64,000 bases of DNA from Bin87 sp965204905 (GTDB lineage Bacteria > Chloroflexota > Dehalococcoidia > Lucifugimonadales > UBA3495): assembly GCA_965204905.1 (NCBI GenBank), contig OZ242042.1:1240001-1304000 (forward strand). Reading direction: 5' to 3'. Below the pieces are notes generated by a model. The model saw only the letters and a program-made list of their open reading frames with translations, did no database searches and had not been told where the DNA came from. The position numbers were made by a program, and so were the translations under genes. Positions 24,487 to 33,373 of this stretch are shown in pieces. Position 1 is the stretch's first letter. The number at the start of each line of letters is the position of its first letter.

Positions 24487-25791
24487 GTGGCGGACAACTA
24501 TTCAGAGGAAGAACTTCTTGACTTGGCGCGGAAGTACAGCTTCCGCAGCCGCATGGACCGTAGCGGCGTCACCGGCCCGATATTCGTCTGGGGCCGCGGA
24601 TCCGTCGTGCGCGACATCAACGGCAAAGAGTATCTGGACTTCAACTCCGGCCAGATGTGCGCCGCGTTGGGCCACAACCATCCGCGAATCGTGCAAGCCC
24701 TCCAGGAAAGCGCCGAGTCGCTGATCCACAGCCACATGACCATGTTCAACGACCGGGAGATCATCCTGGCCAGCCGCCTCGCGGAGATCACTCCCGAGGG
24801 ACTCAACCGCAGCATGTTCCTCACCTCCGGCAGCGATTCCAACGAAGCCGCCATGGCCATCGCCAAGCGCTATACCGGCGGTTATGAAGTCGCCAGCCCG
24901 GTGGTCAGCTTCCACGGCATGAGCGACGCCGCCCGCGCCGTTACCTTCTCCGGATGGCACGGTGGCTATGGCCCCTACGCGCCTGGCAACTACCCGATCA
25001 TCGCTCCGTATCGCTACCGCTGTGCTTTCTGTCAGGACCGGCCGGCGTGCGACTACACCTGCCTGGATACCAGCTTCGAGCTGCTGGACGCTCAAGCCGA
25101 CGGTCGCATGGCCGCCGTGATAACCGAGCCGCTGTTCAGCGCGGGCGGTGTCATCGAGCCGCCTCCCGGCTGGCTGCAAGAACTCAAACTGCGCTGCGAG
25201 CGGCGGGGTATGCTGCTGATCCTGGATGAAGCGCAGACGGGCCTTGCCAAATTGGGATCCATGTGGGCCTCCGAACAGGAAGGTGTAGTCCCTGATATTT
25301 TCACCATTTCAAAGCACTTCGGCGGCGGCATCGCCATCAGCGCGACCATCACCACCGACGAGATCGAGGAGAAAGCGGTGGAAACCGGCCTGGTTGTCGC
25401 CCACTCCCATTCCAACGACCCTCTGACCTGCAACGCCGCCATCGCCAGCCTGGACATCATCCTGGAGGAGAATCTGGTGGACGTTGCCGACCGCATCGGC
25501 CAATACTGGCGCGGGCACCTGCTGCGGTTGCAGGAGAGGCACGAGCTGATTGGCGACGTTCGGGGGCGCGGGCTGTTGCAGGGAATCGAGTTCGTGACCG
25601 ACCGGGCAACCAAGGAACCGGCCTACAGCCAGGGCCAGCAGATCGGACGCATCTGCCTGGAAAACGGTCTGATAATGAGCATACGCCGGCGCGGTTCGGC
25701 GCTGCGCTTCGTGCCTCCGTTCACCACCACCGAGGATCAGATGGACCTCGCTGCTGACATCCTCGACCACGCCATCGCGTCCGTTTCGTAG
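24487..25791 (+). CDS. Class III aminotransferase, 2,2-dialkylglycine decarboxylase-like
   Basis: A 434-residue PLP enzyme of fold type I. The Schiff-base lysine is K276 (TISKHFGGG), with D247 in LDEAQTG contacting the PLP nitrogen. DFNSGQMCAALGH, LTSGSDSNEAAMAIAKRYTG and IGDVRGRGLLQGIEFV agree well with dialkylglycine decarboxylase, which couples decarboxylation to transamination with pyruvate. A Cys-rich insertion (RCAFCQDRPACDYTC, about 178-192) is found in other class III enzymes and weakens a precise claim. GTG 24487 follows GGAGG and a good promoter. Confidence 0.8.
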   Translation: MADNYSEEELLDLARKYSFRSRMDRSGVTGPIFVWGRGSVVRDINGKEYLDFNSGQMCAALGHNHPRIVQALQESAESLIHSHMTMFNDREIILASRLAEITPEGLNRSMFLTSGSDSNEAAMAIAKRYTGGYEVASPVVSFHGMSDAARAVTFSGWHGGYGPYAPGNYPIIAPYRYRCAFCQDRPACDYTCLDTSFELLDAQADGRMAAVITEPLFSAGGVIEPPPGWLQELKLRCERRGMLLILDEAQTGLAKLGSMWASEQEGVVPDIFTISKHFGGGIAISATITTDEIEEKAVETGLVVAHSHSNDPLTCNAAIASLDIILEENLVDVADRIGQYWRGHLLRLQERHELIGDVRGRGLLQGIEFVTDRATKEPAYSQGQQIGRICLENGLIMSIRRRGSALRFVPPFTTTEDQMDLAADILDHAIASVS

Positions 25792-25796
25792 CCTTT

Positions 25797-25825
25797 GTCA
25801 TTGCGAGCGCGGCGTGGCAATCTCG
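25797..25825. repeat. GTCATTGCGAG-type repeat, copy 1
   Basis: GTCATTGCGAGCG followed by GTGGCAATCTCGT. A shorter, diverged copy is at 31996. It lies between convergent genes. Confidence 0.65.
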
Positions 25826-25900
25826 TCGCAACCACAATCACCGCCCTGGGAACGCGATTGCCGTCCGCCAGAATCGGCTAGGTCTTCTCGCAGCGACAGC

Positions 25901-26530
25901 CTACCGCTCCCAAGCCCGCACCACCCCGCTGATGTGCGACGTGTCGTTGTAGAGGTGCATCACTGCGTTATCGGAGTAGGTGTAAATCACCGTGAGCGAG
26001 CAGTTGGACATGGCGAACTTCCAGTTCGCTTCCAACGGCAGGCCGAGCAACGAAACGATGCCCGCCCGCAAGCTGCCGCCGTGCCCGACAATCAGGGCGC
26101 TCTGGTCCATGTGCGCGTCCCTGACCCGCTGAACGATGCCGGCCAGTCTCGCGCTGGTCTCGCGGATAGTTTCGCCTCCAGGCGGCGCGAAATCGAGGTC
26201 GTTGGCCATGGAAGGTTCATACAGCTCCGGGTATTTTTCGCGGTACTCATCCTCGGTGAGACCCTCGAACACGCCTTTGTTGTACTCTCTCAGTTCCCCC
26301 GTGAAGGTAATTGGGACGTCCCGTTCACCCATGGCGACACGGGCAGTTTCGGCAGCCCTCGACAAATCGGATGAATAAACCGCGTCGATAGCTACCGACC
26401 CCAGACGCCCGGCCAGCATCCGCGCCTGTTCGCGCCCGCGATCTGATAGTGATACGTCGGTGTGCCCCTGGATTCGTCCGGCAACGTTCCATTCGGTTTC
26501 CCCGTGGCGAGTGATGTAGATAATTCCCAC
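25901..26530 (-). CDS. cobC: Histidine phosphatase, probable alpha-ribazole phosphatase
   Basis: A 209-residue phosphoglycerate-mutase-like phosphatase. The phosphohistidine motif ITRHGETEWN is at the start, SSDLSRAAETA and VGHGGSLRAG supply the other catalytic residues. Its place at the end of the cobalamin operon supports dephosphorylation of alpha-ribazole-5'-phosphate or adenosylcobalamin-5'-phosphate. The GTG at 26530 is preferred because GAGGAG lies just before it; an ATG 15 bases upstream would put that site inside the gene. The family includes many other phosphatases, so the role is from context. Confidence 0.75.
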   Translation of the reverse strand: MGIIYITRHGETEWNVAGRIQGHTDVSLSDRGREQARMLAGRLGSVAIDAVYSSDLSRAAETARVAMGERDVPITFTGELREYNKGVFEGLTEDEYREKYPELYEPSMANDLDFAPPGGETIRETSARLAGIVQRVRDAHMDQSALIVGHGGSLRAGIVSLLGLPLEANWKFAMSNCSLTVIYTYSDNAVMHLYNDTSHISGVVRAWER

Positions 26531-26556
26531 GTTTCTCCTCTGCAATGCGATAGCGT

Positions 26557-27717
26557 CTAAAGACTCCCTCTCCCCTCGCGGGAGAGGGTTGGGGTGAGGG
26601 GCGTTTCCGCTGCTATGGCATCGGCCAGGCGAATGCAGTCATCCACAGGCCGCAGGCCAATGCGGATACAATCCGGCAGACCGAACGAGGCGCAGTCCCG
26701 CACGAACAATCCCTGCTGTGCCAACCGGTCTCGCAGAAGGCCGGCATCTCCAACCTGTGCCAGCACGAAATTGGCCGCAGTCGGATAACACCGAATCCCC
26801 AACGCTCCCAGGCGTTCGACTACGCAGTCTCGGGACGTTGCCACCGCTTGCCGCGCCCGGTCTAGGTATCCTTCGTCCGCCAACGCTACCATCCCGGCTG
26901 CTTGGGCCAGTCCGTTCACGCTCCAGTCGGGCTGCAATTTCTGCAAACGCGCGATCACCGGCGGCGCAGCGACGGCGTAGCCCAGCCGCAAAGCGGTAAG
27001 CGCGTAGTCTTTGGTCATGGAGCGCAGCGCCACGACGGAAGATAGACGCACGGCCATGCCAACAGCAGTACCCTCCATACAGCGGTCGGACAGGTTGATG
27101 TACGCCTCGTCCACCACCAGCAGGCCCTGAACGCCGGCTGCCGCCTCGGCCAGGGTTGCAATCTCAGTGTGGCCAATCAACGCGCCGGTCGGGTTGTTGG
27201 GGTTGCAGACGAAGGTCAGCGCGGGCCTTTCGGCGGAGATCAATTCGGTAGCCGCGGACATGTCCCACGAGAACCCATGGGAACTTCGGGTGGCCGTGAG
27301 CGTGGTTACTCTTCCGCCTGAGATGCGAACCGCTCCGTCGTACTCCCCATAAGTGGGCGTCAGCAGCAGGGCATTGGGCGAGTGATCGGCGGATGTTCCG
27401 ATGTAAGCGCGGGTCAGCAGGTGGATGATTTCCGTGGAGCCGTTGCCAACGATAACGTTTTCAACTGCCGCGTCCTCTGATGCGTGGTGCGCGGCAATGG
27501 TTTCCGTCAACGCGAGGCAATGCGGATCGGGATATGCGGCCAGATCTACGGCGGCAATGGCCTCTCGCACCCCGTCAGGCGGCCCCAAGGGGCTCACGCT
27601 GGCGGAAAAGTCCAGGCAATCCTCCAGCCGGAGGCCCAGGGCTCGCAATTCCGCCTCCTTAATGCCGCCGTGAACGGGGCGGACTGGCGCGGCGGGGTCG
27701 GCAGATTGGTGTCCCAT
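26557..27717 (-). CDS. cobD: Threonine-phosphate decarboxylase-like aminotransferase
   Basis: A 386-residue PLP enzyme of the HisC/CobD group. GNGSTEIIHLL, CNPNNPTGAL, VVDEAYINLSD and the PLP lysine K236 in SMTKDYALTALRLGY are present. In the cobalamin pathway this enzyme makes aminopropanol phosphate from threonine phosphate; HisC (histidinol-phosphate aminotransferase) is the close alternative and is rejected on context. The last 15 residues (ETPLTPTLSREGRGSL) are encoded by a CCCTCTCCC-type repeat, so the natural C-terminus has been replaced or extended by it. Confidence 0.78.
   Translation of the reverse strand: MGHQSADPAAPVRPVHGGIKEAELRALGLRLEDCLDFSASVSPLGPPDGVREAIAAVDLAAYPDPHCLALTETIAAHHASEDAAVENVIVGNGSTEIIHLLTRAYIGTSADHSPNALLLTPTYGEYDGAVRISGGRVTTLTATRSSHGFSWDMSAATELISAERPALTFVCNPNNPTGALIGHTEIATLAEAAAGVQGLLVVDEAYINLSDRCMEGTAVGMAVRLSSVVALRSMTKDYALTALRLGYAVAAPPVIARLQKLQPDWSVNGLAQAAGMVALADEGYLDRARQAVATSRDCVVERLGALGIRCYPTAANFVLAQVGDAGLLRDRLAQQGLFVRDCASFGLPDCIRIGLRPVDDCIRLADAIAAETPLTPTLSREGRGSL
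26564..26600. repeat. CCCTCTCCC-type palindromic repeat, copy 2
   Basis: CTCCCTCTCCC pairs with GGGAGAGGG, followed by TTGGGGTGAGGG. It overlaps the 3' end of the cobD-like gene and supplies its last codons; the stop codon lies a few bases beyond the repeat. Confidence 0.85.
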
Positions 27718-27728
27718 CGTCGTCGGGG

Positions 27729-28319
27729 TTAGCGATTATCGCGTATCAGGGTCAGAACCGGATCGCTGAAGAGCTGATCCAATTCCAACTCGAACCCGGG
27801 TATCGTGGCCGTGGTTAGCGTGTCGCCGCGTCCAAGCACAGCGCGTTCGACATACTCACCCTCAACCAATTCCAGGACTCTTATAGTGTCGTTCAATGGG
27901 TCCAGTATCCAGTATTCCGGGATGCCCGCCTCAGCATAAACTGCCCGCTTCATCACCAAATCCCGGCTGCGGTCGCTGGATAGGGCTTCGACCACCAAAT
28001 CCGGCGCTCCCTCCACCATACCGCCTCTAATCAAATGCAGGTTCTCAGCTCGCAGGTACACGATGTCCGGCGTGGGCGCGTATAGTTCGCTCAGGGCCAG
28101 GCCAATGGTGGTGAACGCGAGACCCGGGATGGGTTCAAACGCATGGGCCCAGTTGTTAATCATCCTGACTAGAAAATCAATAAGCAGTTGGTGCTCGGCG
28201 GTTGGCGCCGGCATTTGAAAAAACTCCCCGTTGATCAGTTCACATTTCCCGCCATCCATTTCGTCCAGATTCATGTACTCGGAGAACGTCATCCTGGTTC
28301 CCGATTGTACGGTTGTCAT
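27729..28319 (-). CDS. Uma2-family putative endonuclease (subfamily B, copy 1)
   Basis: A 196-residue Uma2 protein. The PD-(D/E)xK core is APDLVVEALSSDRSRDLVMK, followed by AEAGIPEYWILDPLNDTIRV. MTFSEYMNLDEMDGGKCELI at the start is typical of the family. It is the same length as, and clearly related to, the next gene upstream (28375), so the two form a tandem pair. Both sit inside the cobalamin gene run, between cbiB and the cobD-like gene, with no functional link to it. Confidence 0.85.
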   Translation of the reverse strand: MTTVQSGTRMTFSEYMNLDEMDGGKCELINGEFFQMPAPTAEHQLLIDFLVRMINNWAHAFEPIPGLAFTTIGLALSELYAPTPDIVYLRAENLHLIRGGMVEGAPDLVVEALSSDRSRDLVMKRAVYAEAGIPEYWILDPLNDTIRVLELVEGEYVERAVLGRGDTLTTATIPGFELELDQLFSDPVLTLIRDNR

Positions 28320-28374
28320 TTCTGTCTCTCCTCACGGCGATTGTCACGCGACCACTTTACGCAACGGTCGGAAC

Positions 28375-28965
28375 TCACCCCCGGACGCCGGGCATGTTTC
28401 GACCCGGGTTATTGAAAAGTTGTTCCAGCGGCAAAGAAAAGCCGGGAATGGATGGCGTGGTCAATGTGTCGCTACGCTGCAAATGAGCCGTCGTTACATA
28501 TTCCGTGCCGGACAAAATTAATATCGTCAGGGTGTCGTTGGCTGGATCCAGTATCCAGTACTCGGGGACTCCGGCCTCTGCGTACCATTGCCGTTTCATC
28601 ACCAAATCCCGCGCCCTATCGCTGGAAAGAGCTTCCAGGACGATGTCGGGGATACCCTCAACGAAGCTCCCTTGTATCAGGTGAGCGCGTTCAGCCCGCA
28701 GATAAACCATATCCGGTGTGGGCGCGTGTCGCTCGTCAAGAGCGACGCCAATACCGGACACTGCCCAACCTATGGGCGCCTGCAACCCCAGTTGGAAAAC
28801 GTTTATCATGCTCACCAGAAAATCAATCAGGTTTTGGTGATCAAAGGTTGGTGGGGGCATCTGCTCCAGCGCTCCATCTACCAGTTCCCATACCCCATCG
28901 ACTGCTTCATCTAGGGCGCGATACTCGGCCAGCGTCATTTGCGTTCCGTGTTGTATGGTGGTCAT
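28375..28965 (-). CDS. Uma2-family putative endonuclease (subfamily B, copy 2)
   Basis: A 196-residue paralog of the neighbouring Uma2 gene. PDIVLEALSSDRARDLVMKR carries the catalytic D...E...K pattern and AEAGVPEYWILDPANDTLTI follows. The start MTTIQHGTQMTLAEYRALDE aligns with the neighbour's MTTVQSGTRMTFSEYMNLDE. The ATG at 28965 is chosen because this shared N-terminus begins there. The 55-base gap to its paralog suggests one transcript. Confidence 0.85.
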   Translation of the reverse strand: MTTIQHGTQMTLAEYRALDEAVDGVWELVDGALEQMPPPTFDHQNLIDFLVSMINVFQLGLQAPIGWAVSGIGVALDERHAPTPDMVYLRAERAHLIQGSFVEGIPDIVLEALSSDRARDLVMKRQWYAEAGVPEYWILDPANDTLTILILSGTEYVTTAHLQRSDTLTTPSIPGFSLPLEQLFNNPGRNMPGVRG

Positions 28966-29004
28966 TTCGCACCTCTCCCGTTGGACGGGTGCACCCATTT
29001 TACA

Positions 29005-29985
29005 CTACGGCCAGAACGCCCACCGCAGCCAAATGAGGCCGATTGCTACCCCTGCGGACAGCGCGGTAGTGCCGTATAGCGCGCGGGTTGCGATGCCAAT
29101 GTGCTTCGGCAGTGGTTCGGGTGCGGGGTCCCCCAGGCTATAGTGGCCGATCTTTTCCAGTGCAACGCCCAACCCGCCTGCCATGGCCGCCATTGTCCAA
29201 CCTGCGTTGGGCGACTCGGTACGCCCGCGATGCGCCAGCATAACGCTCCACGCCCGACCTCCGGCCATACCCGGAAGAATGGCCGTCGCGAACCAAAGCA
29301 GCCCCGCGGCCAGCCGTGCCGGTATCAGGTTCACCAGGTCGTCAAGGCGGGCCGAGGCTTTGCCCAAGTATTCGTAGCGACCGTGATAGCCGACCATACT
29401 ATCCAGCGTGTTGATTGCGCGGTAGGCCACCGCGCCCGGCAGGCCGAACAATGCGAACGCCAACAGCGGCCCGACTACGCTATCGGTAATGTTTTCGGCA
29501 ACCGACTCGATTGCACCGGCCGCCATCTGCCCGATGGTGAGTTGGGAAGTGTCGCGGCTCACCAGCGCGGACATTTGGCATCGAGCTTCATCAATGTTGC
29601 CCAAAGACAATATCCTGCCTATATCTGCGGCAACGCGATGCAGCATCCGCACTGAGAACGTAGTTTTGAGGAGGATTGCTACCAGCAAGAGGTAGGCAAT
29701 CGGATGTAATTGCATAAGTCCGTATGCAACTGCCCAAGCCGCCGCTCCCCAAGCCGCCGGCACCACCAACGCTATTAGCCCGCCTGCCGCCAGTTGAACG
29801 GCTGGAGCGGAATTGGGTCCGGGAGCGATTCGTTCAGCCAGCGCGACGGTTTTGCCGATCCACACCGTGGGATGCAATCGGTTGGGCGGCTCTCCCACGG
29901 CCAGGTCCAGAGCCAATGCCAGCAGCAAGGCCAGCGCATCCAGCGGAACGGGCAGGGTGTTCAGGATGTGCGCCAACGTGTCCAT
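29005..29985 (-). CDS. cbiB: Adenosylcobinamide-phosphate synthase
   Basis: A 326-residue membrane protein of the CbiB/CobD family. DLAVGEPPNRLHPTVWIG near the N-terminus, NITDSVVGPLLAFALFGLPG and YRAINTLDSMVGY are its signatures, and at least four hydrophobic segments are present. It joins aminopropanol phosphate (or aminopropanol) to adenosylcobyric acid. The ATG at 29985 lies directly next to the cobS stop. Upstream in-frame codons belong to the end of cobS. Confidence 0.92.
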   Translation of the reverse strand: MDTLAHILNTLPVPLDALALLLALALDLAVGEPPNRLHPTVWIGKTVALAERIAPGPNSAPAVQLAAGGLIALVVPAAWGAAAWAVAYGLMQLHPIAYLLLVAILLKTTFSVRMLHRVAADIGRILSLGNIDEARCQMSALVSRDTSQLTIGQMAAGAIESVAENITDSVVGPLLAFALFGLPGAVAYRAINTLDSMVGYHGRYEYLGKASARLDDLVNLIPARLAAGLLWFATAILPGMAGGRAWSVMLAHRGRTESPNAGWTMAAMAGGLGVALEKIGHYSLGDPAPEPLPKHIGIATRALYGTTALSAGVAIGLIWLRWAFWP

Positions 29986-29986
29986 T

Positions 29987-30892
29987 TCACGGGGTGGGGT
30001 AAGAGAACCAATCGCCAGGCAGCGCAATAGGCCAGGGAATCTCAGTCAGAATCCCGCCGCCGTAACCGACCGCGACCCCGATGCCGTAGCCGGACGCAAG
30101 CCCGACGCCGCTCATTTCAGCGCGCCACAACAGAATCAGCAGCAACAGCAGTGCCAGCGTTTCCATAATTTCGTTGGCCGCCCCGTAGCAGTCGCCGGTC
30201 AGTCCGCCGCCCAGTCGTCTCGATGCCCACCAACCCAGAGCCAACGACGCTGCCGATACCACGGCTAGAACCACGATACCCACCGGCCCCAGCAACAACC
30301 AAGCTCCAGCGGCCACGGTAAGCAGGGCAAACCCGGTTGCCAACCATGGCCGCCCGCTTGATGCAAACGCGGTCCCGATTCCCTGTTGTCTCCCGTAGGG
30401 GAAAACCGTCAGCAGCAGCGTCATCGACCACCGGGACACCATGGGGAAAAGCAACAACGCGCTCAGGCCCGATACCATGGTCAGCAGTGACAGCAACGCG
30501 GAAAATTTGACCAGCAGCACACTCACGCAACCCGCCACGGCAAATGAACCCACGCGAGAATCGCGCATTATTTCCAACCGCCGCTCCACCGTATGACCGC
30601 CCCACATCGCGTCGCAGAAGTCCATCAGGCCGTCAAGGTGCAGGAATCGGTTGCCCACCGCCAGCGCCACCACTAATAAGGCCGCCAGAACTTGCAAAAA
30701 AAGCGGTAGCGCCAACACCAGCGCCCACAATAGCGTCAAGCCCAGCAGCAACATCCCGTAGAGCAAGCCGACGGCGGGATACCAGCCGCGCGAGCGGGAT
30801 ATTTCGGCATCCGTGAGGTTGGATACCCCGACGGGCAGCAGCGTCAGGAACGACAATGCCACCAGCAGCGGGGCGTAGATGGCTCGAATCAC
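29987..30892 (-). CDS. cobS: Adenosylcobinamide-GDP ribazoletransferase (cobalamin synthase)
   Basis: A 301-residue integral membrane enzyme. SFLTLLPVG at the start and the acidic motif FLHLDGLMDFCDAMWGG (about 83-99) are diagnostic; six or more hydrophobic segments follow. It joins alpha-ribazole (phosphate) and adenosylcobinamide-GDP, the last assembly step of cobalamin. The start is GTG at 30892, with no strong Shine-Dalgarno stretch, 17 bases after cobT. Confidence 0.93.
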   Translation of the reverse strand: MIRAIYAPLLVALSFLTLLPVGVSNLTDAEISRSRGWYPAVGLLYGMLLLGLTLLWALVLALPLFLQVLAALLVVALAVGNRFLHLDGLMDFCDAMWGGHTVERRLEIMRDSRVGSFAVAGCVSVLLVKFSALLSLLTMVSGLSALLLFPMVSRWSMTLLLTVFPYGRQQGIGTAFASSGRPWLATGFALLTVAAGAWLLLGPVGIVVLAVVSAASLALGWWASRRLGGGLTGDCYGAANEIMETLALLLLLILLWRAEMSGVGLASGYGIGVAVGYGGGILTEIPWPIALPGDWFSYPTP

Positions 30893-30909
30893 TGTGAGAG
30901 CAGAGAACG

Positions 30910-31977
30910 CTAGTCGTCCCGGTCCGACACGCCGGCCTCGGCGAAGGTTGCCATTTCGGACAGGACTTTTGCGGATGCCTCCACGATGTGCATTGCCAAC
31001 GCCGCGCCGGTGCCTTCACCCAGCCGCATATTCATGTCTAGCAGCGGCGTGAGTCCCATAGCCTGCAATCCGACGTTATGGCCCGGTTCCACCGAGCGAT
31101 GCGCGGCGATGTAGCGTTCTGCGATCTGCGGGCAGAGACGCCAGGCGATCAGGGCAGCCGCGCCGCTGATGAACCCATCCACGATGACGGCGCAGTTGCG
31201 GGACGCAGCGCCTAGCATCACGCCGGCCAGCACGCCAATCTCATAGCCGCCAACCTTGATGAGCACGTCAAGGCCGTCGTTGCCATCGGGTTGGTTGACA
31301 TCCAGCGCGCGGCGAATGATGGCGATTTTGCCCTCCAGTCCGGCATCATCTACGCCGGTGCCCCGTCCGGTTACCGTCGCTACGTCCGCGCCGATGATGG
31401 CAGCGGTAATGGCAGCGGAAGGCGTGGTGTTGCCGATGCCCATATCGCCGCCGGCAATCAGGTTGGCTCCTCCGTCGGCGCTGGTGTTGGCGGCGTTGAT
31501 CCCGATTTCCAGGCAGCGTATCGCATCGTCGCGGCTCATCGCTGGTCCGGCGGCGATGTTCGCAGCCCCGTACCCGACCTTGGCGATAGTGAGGCCGGGC
31601 TGCGGGTCCAGGTCAACTGCCACACCCGCGTCAATGACGGTGATTTCTGCCCCGGCGTGGCCGGACAAAGCGTTGATGGCCGCGCCGCCGGCCAGGAAGT
31701 TGAACACCATCTGCGGCGTAACTTCTGCCGGATACGCCGATACACCTTCGGATGCGACGCCGTGATCGCCGGCAACCACAATGACCGCCTTCCCGGTTAT
31801 CTGCGGAATAGGCTGACCGAATACCCCTGCCAACTGGATGGATAGGGATTCCAGCCGGCCCAGGCTGCCTGGCGGCTTGGTAAGTACACCCTGCCGGGCC
31901 TCGGCGGCAGCCACGGCATCAGCGTCCAACGGCCCGATGGCGGCAATGGTCTGGTCAACCAATGTAGAGATGGTCAT
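30910..31977 (-). CDS. cobT: Nicotinate-nucleotide-dimethylbenzimidazole phosphoribosyltransferase
   Basis: A 355-residue enzyme. TKPPGSLGRLESL near the N-terminus, VVAGDHGVASEGVSAYP, GGDMGIGNTTPSAAI and the C-terminal NMRLGEGTGAALA with the catalytic glutamate are family marks. It makes alpha-ribazole-5'-phosphate from nicotinate mononucleotide and the lower-ligand base. ATG 31977 follows GAGGAA. A GTCGTTGCGAG-type repeat fills most of the gap to cobO. Confidence 0.95.
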   Translation of the reverse strand: MTISTLVDQTIAAIGPLDADAVAAAEARQGVLTKPPGSLGRLESLSIQLAGVFGQPIPQITGKAVIVVAGDHGVASEGVSAYPAEVTPQMVFNFLAGGAAINALSGHAGAEITVIDAGVAVDLDPQPGLTIAKVGYGAANIAAGPAMSRDDAIRCLEIGINAANTSADGGANLIAGGDMGIGNTTPSAAITAAIIGADVATVTGRGTGVDDAGLEGKIAIIRRALDVNQPDGNDGLDVLIKVGGYEIGVLAGVMLGAASRNCAVIVDGFISGAAALIAWRLCPQIAERYIAAHRSVEPGHNVGLQAMGLTPLLDMNMRLGEGTGAALAMHIVEASAKVLSEMATFAEAGVSDRDD

Positions 31978-31995
31978 GGAGGTTCCTCGGCTTCT

Positions 31996-32025
31996 GTCGT
32001 TGCGAGCGTAGCGCGGCAATCCCGT
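31996..32025. repeat. GTCATTGCGAG-type repeat, copy 2
   Basis: GTCGTTGCGAGCG, then GCGGCAATCCCGT. It is inserted between cobO and cobT in the cobalamin operon. Confidence 0.6.
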
Positions 32026-32026
32026 A

Positions 32027-32596
32027 TCAGAACTCAATCCCCGGTTGCGCCTTGATACCGGCATCGTAGGGATGCTTGACCACGTTCATCTCGGTGACGA
32101 GGTCGGCATATTCCACCAGGGCTTCGGGAGCATGACGGCCAGTGATGATGACGTGCTGCATCTCGGGGCGCGCTTTCAGGGCGTCGATCACGTCCTCGAC
32201 CGGCAACCAGCCGTAGTGCATCGGGTAGGTGAACTCGTCCAGGATCACCAGATCGTACTCTCCGGCGGAGATCACTTCCTTGGCGTCCTCCCAGAGGGCG
32301 CGGGCCAGGTCAGCGCTGGCCTCGAGATCCTGTGACCGCCAGGTGAAGCCGTCGCCCATGGCGCGCACGGCAACACCCATTTTCTGGGCGGCCCGCTGCT
32401 CTCCGAAATTGGCGGTGGTGTGCTTGATGAACTGGAGCATGATGACTTTCATGTCCCGGCCCCAGGATCGCATCAGCACGCCCATGGCGGCGGTGGTCTT
32501 GCCCTTGCCATTCCCGGTGTTGACTATCACCAGCCCCTTGTTGATGCGAGGGCCGCGCACCGACTGAGGGCCGTGGCGGGTTTCTTGCGTTGTCAT
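32027..32596 (-). CDS. cobO: Cob(I)yrinic acid a,c-diamide adenosyltransferase
   Basis: A 189-residue CobA/CobO/BtuR-type enzyme. The P-loop is NTGNGKGKTT (26-35), followed by MLQFIKH, LVILDEFTYPMHYGW and IITGRHAPEALVEYADL. It transfers the adenosyl group of ATP to cob(I)alamin precursors. The ATG at 32596 follows AGGAGG. It sits between the subfamily A Uma2 gene and cobT. Confidence 0.95.
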   Translation of the reverse strand: MTTQETRHGPQSVRGPRINKGLVIVNTGNGKGKTTAAMGVLMRSWGRDMKVIMLQFIKHTTANFGEQRAAQKMGVAVRAMGDGFTWRSQDLEASADLARALWEDAKEVISAGEYDLVILDEFTYPMHYGWLPVEDVIDALKARPEMQHVIITGRHAPEALVEYADLVTEMNVVKHPYDAGIKAQPGIEF

Positions 32597-32622
32597 TTCC
32601 TTTGCCTCCTGGTCATTGCCGC

Positions 32623-32675
32623 GTCATTCCGGCGAAAGAACTTCACCCCGTACTCGATACGAAGCCGGAATCCAG
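32623..32675. repeat. GTCATTCC...GGAATCCAG inverted repeat
   Basis: GTCATTCCGGC at the left and GCCGGAATCCAG at the right are imperfect inverted copies around an ACCCCGTACTCGATACG core. Relatives lie at 37500, 38645, 47650, 51466 and 51872. Confidence 0.7.
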
Positions 32676-32692
32676 AACGTCTTGCGGCAAGG

Positions 32693-33373
32693 TCACGGTA
32701 CGTTGTCGAAAATATGCTGGCGGACGTTGAAAACGAACCCAGGCAGCACGTCGCCACCATCTACGGATTCAGGGTCGTGCAGGACTTCCGGTTCCGCACC
32801 GGGCCGATATATGGTAACGCGGCGAAGGCTAGCGTTGATGACCCAAATCAGCCGTGCGCCATCTTCCAGGTAGCGCCGTACTTTGTCTGCCAACTCTGCC
32901 CTGCGGTTGGACGGAGACACAATCTCCACTATGAAGTCGGGAACGACAGCAGCGAAGGGCGGTGTGCGCGCCTCCTCTGGCAGGTCGTTCCACCGTTCAG
33001 CGGAAATCCACCAAGCGTCGGTGGACAGCCTGGACCGGTCGGGAAGTATAAAGAGGGAAGTCGGACCTCCTGCTCTTCCGCCACGCTCCCTGGCCTGAAT
33101 TACAAGCTCGACAGTCATTTCTGCTTCATGCCAATCTCCGGGAATTCCCGTGGGGGCCATTATTTTAAGATCTCCTTCAGGGGTGATTTCAAAATCGCCC
33201 ACCGCGTCCTTGTTGCGTTCCGCAAAACCCTCCAGCCAGGTGTCAAGGCGTGGGCTGTTCAAGGACAGCCCGAACTCGGACAACGGGATCAGCACATAGC
33301 CTTGGAAATCGGAAGACGCACGGTCGGCTTGGATAACTTCCGGCTGCGCCGTGGGTGTCTGTACTGTGGTCAT
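32693..33373 (-). CDS. Uma2-family putative endonuclease (subfamily A, copy 2)
   Basis: A 226-residue Uma2 protein. PDFIVEIVSPSNRRAELADK has the PD-(D/E)xK residues and EDGARLIWVINASLRRVTIY follows. LIPLSEFGLSLNSPRLDTWL matches the N-terminus of the copy at 21153 far better than the three subfamily B genes. Its ATG overlaps the stop of cbiA by four bases, so it is translationally coupled to a cobalamin gene without any evident functional reason. Confidence 0.85.
   Translation of the reverse strand: MTTVQTPTAQPEVIQADRASSDFQGYVLIPLSEFGLSLNSPRLDTWLEGFAERNKDAVGDFEITPEGDLKIMAPTGIPGDWHEAEMTVELVIQARERGGRAGGPTSLFILPDRSRLSTDAWWISAERWNDLPEEARTPPFAAVVPDFIVEIVSPSNRRAELADKVRRYLEDGARLIWVINASLRRVTIYRPGAEPEVLHDPESVDGGDVLPGFVFNVRQHIFDNVP

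Noticed and set aside
26557..27717. Histidinol-phosphate aminotransferase (hisC)
   Set aside because: The sequence alone cannot separate HisC from CobD, but the gene lies among cobalamin genes and no his gene is nearby.
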